From positions 1 to 64,000 of the forward strand of contig NZ_LZIL01000061.1 in NCBI RefSeq assembly GCF_001667075.1: DNA of 64,000 nucleotides, in the 5' to 3' direction. A program made the position numbers and the translations under genes. The notes below the pieces were generated by a model, which saw only the letters and a list, made by a program, of their open reading frames with translations, was not told where the DNA came from and did no database searches. Each line of letters opens with the position of its first letter. Within the stretch, counting starts at the first letter, position 1. Positions 33,698 through 41,871 of this stretch are shown here, in pieces. Origin of the DNA: Mycobacterium sp. 852014-52450_SCH5900713. Its GTDB lineage: Bacteria > Actinomycetota > Actinomycetes > Mycobacteriales > Mycobacteriaceae.

Positions 33698-33716
33698 ATA
33701 GGCAAGGCTGTCCTAA
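33698..33716 (-). promoter_or_regulatory. IdeR (iron) box of the sRNA promoter
   Basis: ATAGGCAAGGCTGTCCTAA matches 15 of 19 positions of the IdeR consensus TWAGGTWAGSCTWACCTWA. It lies beside the -10 element TATGCT (33695-33700), so Fe-loaded IdeR would repress the minus-strand transcript. It also lies about 100 bp before blaI and could affect that gene. Confidence 0.7.
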
Positions 33717-33757
33717 TTTCGCAAGCACCAATTCGGCCGGCCGTGGGAAGCTTTGGG

Positions 33758-33774
33758 TACGACCGTCGGTAGTA
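33758..33774. promoter_or_regulatory. Candidate BlaI operator
   Basis: TACGACCGTCGGTAGTA is a 17-bp near-palindrome with one mismatched pair apart from the centre (half-site TACKAC/GTMGTA). BlaI/MecI repressors bind TAC-TAC...GTA-GTA type dyads. It lies 43 bp upstream of blaI, suggesting autoregulation; assignment is by position and symmetry. Confidence 0.55.
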
Positions 33775-33817
33775 ACCCGGAGTAGGATGTTGCTCGACGC
33801 TCAGGAGAGAACGCACT

Positions 33818-34237
33818 ATGGCGAAACTGACCCGGCTCGGGGATCTGGAACGCGCCGTGATGGACCACTTGTGGTCCGCGCCGGAACCGCAAACGGTCCG
33901 GCAGGTCCACGACGCGTTATCCGCGCGACGCGACCTTGCCTACACGACGATCATGACCGTCCTGCAACGGCTTGCCAAGAAGAATCTGGTCTCCCAGATC
34001 CGGGACGACCGCGCGCACCGATACGCACCCGTGCACGGCCGCGACGAGCTCGTCGCCGGCCTCATGGTCGACGCGCTGGCCCAGGCCGAGGATTCCGGCG
34101 GCCGGCAGGCCGCCCTGGTCCACTTCGTCGAGCGGGTGGGCGCCGATGAAGCGGACGCCCTGCGGCGAGCGCTCGCCGAACTGGAAGCCAATCAACGCAA
34201 CAACTCGCCATCCGCTGGCGCGTTGACGGAGGACTGA
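33818..34237 (+). CDS. blaI: BlaI-family transcriptional repressor
   Basis: A 139-residue winged-helix repressor of the BlaI/MecI/CopY family. The N-terminal DNA-binding domain reads LTRLGDLERAVMDHLWSAPE, then TVRQVHDALSARRDLAYTTI and MTVLQRLAKKNLV (recognition helix and wing); a C-terminal helical dimerisation part follows (LVDALAQAEDSGGR). Mycobacterial BlaI represses its own locus and beta-lactamase-related and respiratory genes and is released on beta-lactam exposure. AGGAGAG precedes the ATG at 33818. The M56 membrane protease gene follows after 14 bp, forming a blaI-blaR-like pair. Confidence 0.93.
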   Translation: MAKLTRLGDLERAVMDHLWSAPEPQTVRQVHDALSARRDLAYTTIMTVLQRLAKKNLVSQIRDDRAHRYAPVHGRDELVAGLMVDALAQAEDSGGRQAALVHFVERVGADEADALRRALAELEANQRNNSPSAGALTED

Positions 34238-34251
34238 GGGAGACTGACAGC

Positions 34252-35202
34252 GTGTCCGCGCTGGCCTTCACCATCCTCGCGGTGCTGCTGGTCGGTCCGG
34301 TGCCGGCCTTGTTGGCACGCGCGAGCTGGCCGCTGCGCGCTCCCCGCGCCGCGATGGTGTTGTGGCAGGCCATCGCGCTGGCCGCGGTCCTCTCCGCATT
34401 CAGCGCCGGCATCGCGATCGCCACTCGGCTGCTCATGCCCGGTCCCGACGGCCGGCCCACCACCAGCATCGTCGGCGATGCCGGCCGGCTCGGCTGGCCG
34501 CTGTGGGCGGCATACGTCGGCGTTTTTGCGCTGACCGTGCTGGTCGGCGCCCGATTGGTGGTCGCGGTGATGCGGGTGGCCATCGCCAACCGGCGACGGC
34601 GCGCCCACCACCGCATGGTGGTCGATCTGGTCGGCGTCGGCCACGACGCCGCGCTCCCCCAGCCCTGCGCCCACACGCGCGACCTTCGCGTCCTGGATGT
34701 TGCGCAGCCGCTGGCCTACTGCCTGCCCGGCGTGCGCAGCCGGGTGGTGGTCAGCGAGGGGGCGCTGAGCACGCTCGCCGATGCGGAAGTCGCGGCGATC
34801 CTCACCCACGAGCGGGCTCATCTGCGAGCCCGGCACGACCTGGTTCTCGAGGCATTCACCGCGGTGCACGCCGCGTTCCCGCGGCTGGTGCGCAGCGCGA
34901 ACGCTCTCGGCGCGGTTCAACTGCTCGTCGAGCTACTCGCCGACGACGCCGCCGTGCGCGCGGCGGGGCGCGCTCCCCTGGCGCGGGCCCTGGTTGCCTG
35001 CGCGTCCGGGCGGGCGCCGTCGGGCGCGTTGGCCGCGGGCGGCCCCAGCACGGTGGTCCGCGTGCGCCGGCTGTGCGGCGATGGCAACAGCCTGGCGCTG
35101 TCGGCGGCCGCATACCTCGCGGCGGCGGCCGTGTTCGTGGTGCCCACCGTCGCATTGGCGGTCCCGTGGCTCACGGAATTGCGGCGCCTGTTCAACCTCT
35201 GA
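34252..35202 (+). CDS. M56-family membrane metallopeptidase (BlaR1-like, Rv1845c-like)
   Basis: A 316-residue integral membrane protein with hydrophobic segments near the N-terminus (ALAFTILAVLLVGPVPALLA), residues 30-65 and 80-105, and at the C-terminus. A cytoplasmic zinc-protease motif HERAH (HExxH type, in LTHERAHLRARHD) follows VVVSEGALSTLADAEVAAI. It lacks the extracellular penicillin-sensor domain of staphylococcal BlaR1, so the signal is perceived in another way. It is thought to cleave BlaI and so relieve repression. Start GTG 34252; 14 bp behind blaI and likely co-transcribed. Confidence 0.88.
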   Translation: MSALAFTILAVLLVGPVPALLARASWPLRAPRAAMVLWQAIALAAVLSAFSAGIAIATRLLMPGPDGRPTTSIVGDAGRLGWPLWAAYVGVFALTVLVGARLVVAVMRVAIANRRRRAHHRMVVDLVGVGHDAALPQPCAHTRDLRVLDVAQPLAYCLPGVRSRVVVSEGALSTLADAEVAAILTHERAHLRARHDLVLEAFTAVHAAFPRLVRSANALGAVQLLVELLADDAAVRAAGRAPLARALVACASGRAPSGALAAGGPSTVVRVRRLCGDGNSLALSAAAYLAAAAVFVVPTVALAVPWLTELRRLFNL

Positions 35203-35306
35203 GGCGACGCCGGAGCCATCACCCCGGGCGGGCGCATGTCCGCTGTGCCACAGTGTGACGGAAAGCTTTTGGGCAAGGTTCTCCGACTGAGAGACGAGGC
35301 GAAGAC

Positions 35307-36764
35307 ATGGGTTCGTCGGATGCACAGACCGCGACCGCGCAAATCGGCGTCACAGGCCTGGCGGTAATGGGTTCGAACATCGCTCGCAATTTCGCGCGGC
35401 ACGGTTACACGGTGGCGCTGCACAACCGGTCGGTCGCCAAGACCGACGCGCTGCTCAAAGAGCATGGTGACGAGGGCAAGTTCGTGCGGTCGGAGACCAT
35501 TGCGGAGTTTCTGGACGCCTTGGAGAAGCCGCGGCGGGTGCTCATCATGGTCAAGGCCGGTGACCCCACCGACGCCGTCATCAACGAGCTCGCCGACGCC
35601 ATGGAAGAAGGCGACATCATCATCGACGGCGGCAACGCCCTCTACACCGACACCATTCGCCGCGAGAAGGCGATGCGCGAACGGGGCCTGCACTTCGTCG
35701 GCGCCGGAATCTCGGGCGGGGAGGAAGGCGCGCTCAACGGCCCGTCGATCATGCCGGGCGGCCCCGCCGAGTCGTACACGTCGCTGGGCCCGCTGCTCGA
35801 GGAGATCTCCGCGCACGTCGACGGCGTCCCGTGCTGCACCCACATCGGCCCGGACGGCGCCGGTCACTTCGTCAAGATGGTGCACAACGGCATCGAGTAC
35901 TCCGACATGCAGCTGATCGGCGAGGCCTACCAGCTGCTGCGCGACGGGCTCGGCAAGACCGCCGACGAGATCGCGGACGTGTTCGACGAGTGGAACAAAG
36001 GCGACCTGGATAGCTTCCTGGTCGAAATCACCGCGCAGGTGCTGCGGCAGAAGGACGCCAAGACCGGCAAGCCGCTCGTCGACGTCATCCTCGACGAGGC
36101 CGAGCAGAAGGGCACCGGCCGCTGGACGGTGAAGTCGGCTTTGGACCTCGGCGTGCCGGTGACCGGCATCGCCGAGGCGGTATTCGCCCGCGCGCTGTCG
36201 GGTTCGGTGACGCAGCGCAAGGCCACCACCGGGCTGGCCTCGGGCGAGCTGGGAGCCAAGCCGGAAGATGCGCAGCAGTTCGTCGAGGACGTCCGTCAGG
36301 CCCTGTACGCGTCCAAGATCATCGCTTATGCGCAGGGCTTCAACCAGATTCAGGCCGGCAGCGCCGAATACGACTGGGGCGTCACACCGGGCGACCTGGC
36401 CACCATCTGGCGCGGCGGCTGCATCATCCGGGCGAAGTTCCTCAACCGCATCAAAGACGCGTTCGACGAAGACCCCGACCTGCCCACGCTGATCGTCGCG
36501 CCCTACTTCCGCAGCGCGATCGAGGCCGCGATCGACGGCTGGCGCCGCGTCGTGGTGACCGCCACGCAGCTGGGCATCCCGATCCCGGGCTTCTCCTCGG
36601 CGCTGTCCTACTACGACGCCCTGCGCACCGAGCGGCTGCCCGCGGCGCTGACCCAGGGCTTGCGGGACTTCTTCGGCGCGCACACCTACGGCCGGATCGA
36701 CGACGACCCGGACAAGCGGTTCCACACGCTCTGGAGCGGGGACCGCAGCGAAGTGCCCGCCTAG
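35307..36764 (+). CDS. gnd1: 6-phosphogluconate dehydrogenase, decarboxylating
   Basis: A 485-residue enzyme of the oxidative pentose phosphate pathway: 6-phosphogluconate + NADP to ribulose 5-phosphate + CO2 + NADPH. The coenzyme site GVTGLAVMGSNIARN is at residues 14-28; the catalytic region contains GAGHFVKMVHNGIEY (Lys and Asn/Glu) at about 185-199 and the substrate-binding KGTGRWTVKSALDLGVP near 270. The C-terminal domain and tail (FFGAHTYGRID, RFHTLWSGDRSEV) are those of long GND enzymes. Start ATG 35307. It precedes guaB1 by 41 bp, matching the Mtb gnd1-guaB1 pair. Confidence 0.95.
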   Translation: MGSSDAQTATAQIGVTGLAVMGSNIARNFARHGYTVALHNRSVAKTDALLKEHGDEGKFVRSETIAEFLDALEKPRRVLIMVKAGDPTDAVINELADAMEEGDIIIDGGNALYTDTIRREKAMRERGLHFVGAGISGGEEGALNGPSIMPGGPAESYTSLGPLLEEISAHVDGVPCCTHIGPDGAGHFVKMVHNGIEYSDMQLIGEAYQLLRDGLGKTADEIADVFDEWNKGDLDSFLVEITAQVLRQKDAKTGKPLVDVILDEAEQKGTGRWTVKSALDLGVPVTGIAEAVFARALSGSVTQRKATTGLASGELGAKPEDAQQFVEDVRQALYASKIIAYAQGFNQIQAGSAEYDWGVTPGDLATIWRGGCIIRAKFLNRIKDAFDEDPDLPTLIVAPYFRSAIEAAIDGWRRVVVTATQLGIPIPGFSSALSYYDALRTERLPAALTQGLRDFFGAHTYGRIDDDPDKRFHTLWSGDRSEVPA

Positions 36765-36805
36765 CGGGGTACTACTGGAGGACACGAGGGGGCACGGCGA
36801 CGACG

Positions 36806-38242
36806 ATGAGATTCCTGGACGGGCATGGGCCCGGCTACGACCTGACGTACAACGACGTCTTCGTCATGCCGGGCCGGTCAGAGGTCGAGTCGCGCTTCGA
36901 CGTCGACCTGTCCACCAACGACGGCTCGGGCACCACCATCCCCGTGGTGGTGGCCAACATGACCGCGGTGGCCGGGCGCAGGATGGCCGAGACGGTCGCG
37001 CGCCGCGGCGGCCTGGTCATCCTGCCGCAGGATCTCCCGATCACCGCCGTGCAGCAGACGTTGGATTTCGTCAAGAGCCGTGACCTCGTTCTCGACACCC
37101 CGGTGGTCCTGGCGGCCGACGATTCGGTGTCGGATGCGACCGCGCTGATCCACAAGCGTGCGCACGGGGTCGCCGTCGTCGTCTTCGAGGGCCGCCCGAT
37201 GGGCCTGGTCAGCGAATCGTGCTGCCTCGGCGTTGACCGGTTCACCAGGGTGCGTGACGTAGCGATCACCGACTTCGTCACCGCCCCGGTCGGCACCGAG
37301 CCGCGCAAGATCTTCGACCTGCTCGAGCACGCCCCGATCGGGGTTGCCGTGGTGACCAACGCGGACGGCACGCTGGCCGGCGTGCTGACCCGCACCGGGG
37401 CCGTCCGGACCGGCCTGTACGCCCCGGCGGTCGACGCGCGCGGGCGGCTGCGGATCGGCGCGGCCGTCGGCATCAACGGCGATGCGGGGGCCAGGGCGCG
37501 CTCCCTGGCCGAGGCGGGCGTCGACGTGCTCGTCATCGATACCGCGCACGGGCATCAGGTGAAGACACTCGATGCGATCCGCACGGTGTCCTCGCTCGAA
37601 CTGGGCGTCCCGCTGGTGGCGGGCAACGTCGTCTCGGCGGAAGGCACCCGCGACCTGCTCGGCGCCGGGGCCGACATCGTCAAGGTCGGCGTCGGGCCGG
37701 GGGCGATGTGCACCACCCGGATGATGACCGCCGTGGGCCGCCCGCAATTCTCGGCTGTGGTCGAATGCGCTTCGGCGGCAAGGCAATTGGGAGGGCATGT
37801 GTGGGCCGACGGCGGCGTCCGCCATCCGCGGGACGTGGCGCTGGCGCTGGTGGCCGGGGCGTCCAACGTGATGATCGGATCGTGGTTCGCCGGCACCTAC
37901 GAATCGCCCGGGGACCTGATGCGCGATCGCGAGGACCAGCCCTACAAGGAGAGTTACGGCATGGCGTCCAAGCGGGCGGTGGTCGCCCGCAGCGCCGCCG
38001 ACACCGCGTTCGAGCGCGCGCGCAAAGCGCTTTTCGAAGAAGGCATTTCGACGTCGCGGATGGGATTGGACCCCGACCGCGGCGGCGTCGAGGACTTGAT
38101 CGACCACATCACCTCGGGCGTGCGCAGCACGTGCACGTACGTCGGCGCCGCCAACCTCACGGAGCTGCATGAGCGCGCCGTCGTCGGGGTGCAGTCGACC
38201 GCGGGCTTCGCCGAAGGCCATCCGCTGCCACTGGGTTGGTGA
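36806..38242 (+). CDS. guaB1: GuaB1, IMPDH-family GMP reductase with CBS domains
   Basis: A 478-residue (beta/alpha)8 barrel of the IMP dehydrogenase/GMP reductase family with a CBS pair inserted at about residues 95-210 (VVFEGRPMGLVSES; IGVAVVTNADGTLAGVLTRT). The catalytic loop GPGAMCTTRMMTAVG carries the active Cys. Mycobacterial GuaB1 has been reported to be a CBS-containing GMP reductase (GMP + NADPH to IMP + NH3) rather than an IMP dehydrogenase. Start ATG 36806, preceded by TGGAGGACACGAGG. It follows gnd1, which could supply the NADPH. Confidence 0.9.
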   Translation: MRFLDGHGPGYDLTYNDVFVMPGRSEVESRFDVDLSTNDGSGTTIPVVVANMTAVAGRRMAETVARRGGLVILPQDLPITAVQQTLDFVKSRDLVLDTPVVLAADDSVSDATALIHKRAHGVAVVVFEGRPMGLVSESCCLGVDRFTRVRDVAITDFVTAPVGTEPRKIFDLLEHAPIGVAVVTNADGTLAGVLTRTGAVRTGLYAPAVDARGRLRIGAAVGINGDAGARARSLAEAGVDVLVIDTAHGHQVKTLDAIRTVSSLELGVPLVAGNVVSAEGTRDLLGAGADIVKVGVGPGAMCTTRMMTAVGRPQFSAVVECASAARQLGGHVWADGGVRHPRDVALALVAGASNVMIGSWFAGTYESPGDLMRDREDQPYKESYGMASKRAVVARSAADTAFERARKALFEEGISTSRMGLDPDRGGVEDLIDHITSGVRSTCTYVGAANLTELHERAVVGVQSTAGFAEGHPLPLGW

Positions 38243-38267
38243 CCCGTTCGGCCCGGAATGGCGAGGG

Positions 38268-38894
38268 CTATGCGTCGGTGTTCGGACGTTCCAGCGCGTA
38301 AAGCGACATCCGCCGGTTTCTGGCGTCGTGCTCCCCGAGGAACGTGCATCCGGCGTTCTCGCACAACCGACGCGCCGCGGTGTTGCGGTGATCGGGGTCG
38401 AACATGATGCGCCGGCAACGAGGCTCCATGGAAAATGCGCTGGCCACGATGCGCGGCAACAGCATCGGGCCCAGCCCCCGGTTCACCAGGGCCGAGTCGG
38501 CGATGGCGGCGTGCAGCCCCAGGTCATAAGCCTCGGCCTCGTAATAATGCGAAATCAAATCCTTTGCACCCCAATACAACTCGAGATAGGCGCAATCCTT
38601 TCCGCGGATGCTTCCGAGCAGTGGCAGCGAATACGTCCCGTCGAGCTGTGCGCCCAGATGCCGCTCCCACCGCGGCGTCGGCCAGTCGTATTCCCAGGCC
38701 GCCGCCAGGTGCGGGCGGTTCATCCACTCCGACACCATGCCGGCATCCCCGCGTCGAGCGACCCGCAGCGCGAACGGCGGCTCCAGGGCGGGGACCGGCG
38801 GCGGGCCTATGCGCGCGATCTCGTCGGCGATGTCGAAGCGCTCGCGCGGAAGTGCTTGCGCGGATGGGGTTTCGGGAGGGGCTTCGGGCGCCAT
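38268..38894 (-). CDS. mbtK: Mycobactin N-acyltransferase MbtK (lysine N6-acyltransferase)
   Basis: A 208-residue GNAT/IucB-type acyltransferase that loads the long fatty acyl chain on the N6-hydroxylysine of mycobactin. Features: MSEWMNRPHLAAAWEYDWPT (substrate His), GTYSLPLLGSIRGKDCAYLE, HYYEAEAYDLGLHAAIADSA, and GLGPMLLPRIVASAFSMEP followed by RIMFDPDHRNTAARRLCENA (acyl-CoA site). Length matches Mtb MbtK (Rv1347c, about 210). In Mtb it lies in the mbt-2 cluster; here it is alone beside guaB1. ATG 38894 is preferred over GTG 38903. A near-consensus IdeR box begins 21 bp upstream and covers a TAACCT -10 element, so iron repression is expected. Confidence 0.9.
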   Translation of the reverse strand: MAPEAPPETPSAQALPRERFDIADEIARIGPPPVPALEPPFALRVARRGDAGMVSEWMNRPHLAAAWEYDWPTPRWERHLGAQLDGTYSLPLLGSIRGKDCAYLELYWGAKDLISHYYEAEAYDLGLHAAIADSALVNRGLGPMLLPRIVASAFSMEPRCRRIMFDPDHRNTAARRLCENAGCTFLGEHDARNRRMSLYALERPNTDA

Positions 38895-38914
38895 AGTGCG
38901 CACAGCCTACCGAG

Positions 38915-38933
38915 TAAGGTTAGGCAACCCATA
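38915..38933 (-). promoter_or_regulatory. IdeR (iron) box of mbtK
   Basis: TAAGGTTAGGCAACCCATA matches 16 of 19 positions of the IdeR consensus. On the minus strand it contains TAACCT (38922-38917), a suitable -10 element giving a start about 16 bases before the ATG, so bound IdeR would occlude RNA polymerase. Confidence 0.8.
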
Positions 38934-39189
38934 GTCGGGTGGCGGGTGGCGGGGTGGCGCCGACGAAACCGGTGGTCGGCCGCGCGCGGGACGGACCGGG
39001 CTACCATAAGTCAGCAAAGACGGAGGCGACCGCGTCCGCACCGGATTCAGGCAGCGAAGGGATCGACGTGCCGCAGGCACCCGTGCAGGCCATGGGATTT
39101 CGGGTGCGGCAGCCGTCGGACGAGCCGCCCGATGCGGAGCCTCCCCCGTCGGGTCTCAGCAGGCAATCGGCCAACGGGCGGCTTGACCC

Positions 39190-40554
39190 ATGAACGTCAC
39201 CGTCACCGTGCTCAGCGTCGTGGCCATCGCGGTGCTCATCTTCGGCAACGCGATCTTCGTCGCCGCCGAGTTCTCGCTCACCACGCTGGACCGCAGCGCC
39301 GTGGAGGCGAACGCCCGCGGCGGCGGACGCCGTGACCGGGCGATCCGACGCGCCCACCACAAGTTGTCGTTCCAGCTATCCGGCGCTCAATTGGGCATCT
39401 CCGCCACCACATTGGCGGCCGGCTATCTGACCGATCCCATGCTGGCCGACCTGCCGCATCCGTGGTTTGACGCGATCGGGATATCCGACCGGGTGGCCGA
39501 CGCGATCATGGCGTTCCTGGCGTTGGTCATCGTCACCTCGGTATCGATGGTGTTCGGCGAGCTGGTCCCGAAGTACCTGGCGGTCGCCCGACCGCTGTCC
39601 ACCGCGCGGGCCGTCGTGGGCGTCCAGCTGCTGTTCTCTTTGTTTTTCACCCCGGCGATCCGGCTGACGAACGGCGCGGCGAACTGGATCGTGCGCCAGC
39701 TGGGTATCGAGCCGGCCGAGGAGCTGCGCTCGGCGCGGTCGCCGCAGGAGCTGCTGTCGCTGGTGCGTTCTTCGGCGCGCAGCGGCTCACTGGATGCGGC
39801 CACCGCATCGCTGGTGCGGCGCTCCCTGCAATTCGGCGCCCGGACCGCCGAAGAATTGATGACGCCCAGGTCGAAGATCGTGGCGCTGCAGACCGACGAC
39901 ACGGTCGCCGACCTGGTGGCCGCGGCGGCGGAGTCGGGGTACTCGCGCTTCCCGATCGTCGATGGCGACCTCGACGAAACCGTCGGCATCGTGCACGTCA
40001 AACAGGTGCTGGCCATCCCGGCGGCCGAGCGGGCGGGCACGTCGCTGATCACGGTGGCGCAGCCCGTTCCCGTGGTGCCGTCGACGCTGGACGGCGACGC
40101 CGTCATGGGCGAGATCCGCGCCAACAGCCTGCAGACCGCGATGGTGGTCGACGAATACGGCGGCACGGCGGGCATGGTGACGGTCGAGGACCTGATCGAA
40201 GAGATCGTCGGCGATGTCCGCGACGAACACGACGACGCCACCCCGGATGTGGTGGCGGCCGGAACCGGTTGGCGCGTCTCGGGGTTGCTGCGCATCGACG
40301 AGGTCGCCGCCGCGACCGGCTTCCGCGCGCCCGAGGGACCCTACGAGACCATTGGCGGACTGGCGTTGCGTGAATTCGGCCACATCCCGGTGGCCGGTGA
40401 AACGGTCAAGTTGCCGGCCCTGGACGCCGACGGGTTGCTGGACACGTCGCTGAGCTGGCAAGCGACCGTCATCCGGATGGAGGGGCGCCGCATCGACCTG
40501 CTCGAGTTGATCGAGCTGCGCGGCGACAGCCCGGCGGCCGGGGGCTCCCGATGA
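39190..40554 (+). CDS. CNNM/CorC-type membrane protein with DUF21 and CBS domains (Rv1842c-like)
   Basis: A 454-residue protein: an N-terminal DUF21 transmembrane domain (AIFVAAEFSLTTLDRSAVEA; LSGAQLGISATTLAAGYL; SMVFGELVPKYLAVARP), a CBS pair (about 215-340: ELMTPRSKIVALQTDDTVAD; TAMVVDEYGGTAGMVTVEDL), and a CorC/HlyC transporter-associated domain (GWRVSGLLRIDEVAAATGF). Homologues transport or regulate Mg2+/Co2+; older annotation as haemolysin is unfounded. ATG 39190 overlaps the stop of an 84-codon upstream frame. It overlaps the next gene by 4 bp (ATGA), and the two probably form a heteromer. Confidence 0.9.
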   Translation: MNVTVTVLSVVAIAVLIFGNAIFVAAEFSLTTLDRSAVEANARGGGRRDRAIRRAHHKLSFQLSGAQLGISATTLAAGYLTDPMLADLPHPWFDAIGISDRVADAIMAFLALVIVTSVSMVFGELVPKYLAVARPLSTARAVVGVQLLFSLFFTPAIRLTNGAANWIVRQLGIEPAEELRSARSPQELLSLVRSSARSGSLDAATASLVRRSLQFGARTAEELMTPRSKIVALQTDDTVADLVAAAAESGYSRFPIVDGDLDETVGIVHVKQVLAIPAAERAGTSLITVAQPVPVVPSTLDGDAVMGEIRANSLQTAMVVDEYGGTAGMVTVEDLIEEIVGDVRDEHDDATPDVVAAGTGWRVSGLLRIDEVAAATGFRAPEGPYETIGGLALREFGHIPVAGETVKLPALDADGLLDTSLSWQATVIRMEGRRIDLLELIELRGDSPAAGGSR

Positions 40555-41591
40555 ACAACACCATGGGCGTGTTCCTGGCGATGCTGCTGATCGGCGTCAA
40601 CGCCTTCTTCGTCGGGGCGGAATTCTCGTTGATCTCGGCCCGGCGCGACCGCCTCGAAGCGCTCGCCGAACAGGGCAAGGCCCGCGCGGTCACGGTGATG
40701 CGCGCCGGAGAGCAGCTGCCGGCCATGCTGGCGGGGGCGCAGCTCGGAGTCACCGCCGCCTCGCTGCTGCTCGGGCGGATCGGCGAGTCGGCGGTCGCCG
40801 ACCTGCTGCGCACGGCACTGGGCCTGACCACCATTCACCCGACGCTGCTGCACACGCTGTCGTTCGCGATCGCGTTGGCGATCGTGGTGACGCTGCATGT
40901 GCTGCTGGGCGAGATGGTGCCCAAGAACATCGCGCTGGCCGGTCCCGAGCGCACGGCGATGCTGCTGGTGCCGCCCTACCTGGCCTATGTGCGAGCCGCG
41001 CGGCCGTTCATCGTGTTCTACAACAAATGCGCCAGCGTGGTGGTGCGAGCACTGGGCGTGGAACCCAAGGAAGAGCTCGAAATCAGCGTCTCCCCCGTCG
41101 AATTGAGCGAGATGATCGCCGAATCGCGATCCGAAGGGCTGCTGGACCGCGAGGAGCACACCAGGCTGACCCGGGCGCTGCAAATCGGCACCCGCGTCGT
41201 TGGCGACGTGGCGGTCCCGCTCGCCGATGTCCACGCGGTGCGGGTGGCCGCGGCGGGCACCGGCCCGACGGTCGGCGCCGTCGAAGAGGCCCTGGCCCAG
41301 ACCGGCTACTCACGGTTCCCGGTGGCCAACGTCAACGGCGACTTCATCGGCTACCTGCACATCAAGGACATGCTCACGCTCGGTGACGACCCACGGACGG
41401 TGATCGACCTGGCGATGGTGCGGCCGCTGCCGCGGCTGCCCAAGTCACTGCCGCTGGCCGACGCTTTGTCGCGGATGCGCCGCAGCAACAGCCATCTCGC
41501 GCTGGTGACCGGCGCTAGCGGCGACGTGGTCGCGATGGTGGCCATGGAAGACCTGGTTGAAGACCTCGTCGGCACGATGCGCGACGCATAG
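40551..41591 (+). CDS. CNNM/CorC-type membrane protein (Rv1841c-like)
   Basis: A 346-residue paralogue of the preceding gene: DUF21 membrane domain (NAFFVGAEFSLISARRDRLEA; GAQLGVTAASLLLGRIGESA; VLLGEMVPKNIALAGPERTA) and two CBS repeats (VPLADVHAVRVAAAGT; SHLALVTGASGDVVAMVAM). It lacks the C-terminal CorC/HlyC domain of its partner. The start ATG at 40551 overlaps the upstream stop, showing coupled translation. In Mtb PE_PGRS34 and vapBC13 lie between this gene and glcB; here there is only a 280-bp noncoding interval with no gene that I can support. Confidence 0.88.
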   Translation: MNNTMGVFLAMLLIGVNAFFVGAEFSLISARRDRLEALAEQGKARAVTVMRAGEQLPAMLAGAQLGVTAASLLLGRIGESAVADLLRTALGLTTIHPTLLHTLSFAIALAIVVTLHVLLGEMVPKNIALAGPERTAMLLVPPYLAYVRAARPFIVFYNKCASVVVRALGVEPKEELEISVSPVELSEMIAESRSEGLLDREEHTRLTRALQIGTRVVGDVAVPLADVHAVRVAAAGTGPTVGAVEEALAQTGYSRFPVANVNGDFIGYLHIKDMLTLGDDPRTVIDLAMVRPLPRLPKSLPLADALSRMRRSNSHLALVTGASGDVVAMVAMEDLVEDLVGTMRDA

Positions 41592-41871
41592 GGGTACAGG
41601 TCGCGAAGCGGGACCTCAGCGAGCCCGTATGATTTTCAACGGCTACCAGTCAAGAAAGTGCTGGACGGCGCAGGATCCCAGGCGCACAGGTGCGTTGCTG
41701 GAATTCGATCCCCGGGCTCGCCGCAGCGGCATGGTTAGAGCTGTCAGCGCGGCTTGACCTGGTGTGGCAGGTTTGGGCGGATACGCTCACCAGGCTGCTG
41801 CTCGGTACGCTGAAGACATTGCCACTCCGAGCCAATGGCGGCTTGGTGAGGCTTCATTATGGAGGAGAAAC

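Noticed and set aside
36766..36784. GTACTACTGGAGG before guaB1 as a second BlaI site
   Set aside because: Only one TACTAC half-site is present, with no matching GTAGTA arm; the purine-rich part is simply the ribosome-binding region.
41592..41871. Short frames between the second CNNM gene and glcB
   Set aside because: Frames of about 60 codons with no family similarity; the interval is better explained as the glcB regulatory region.
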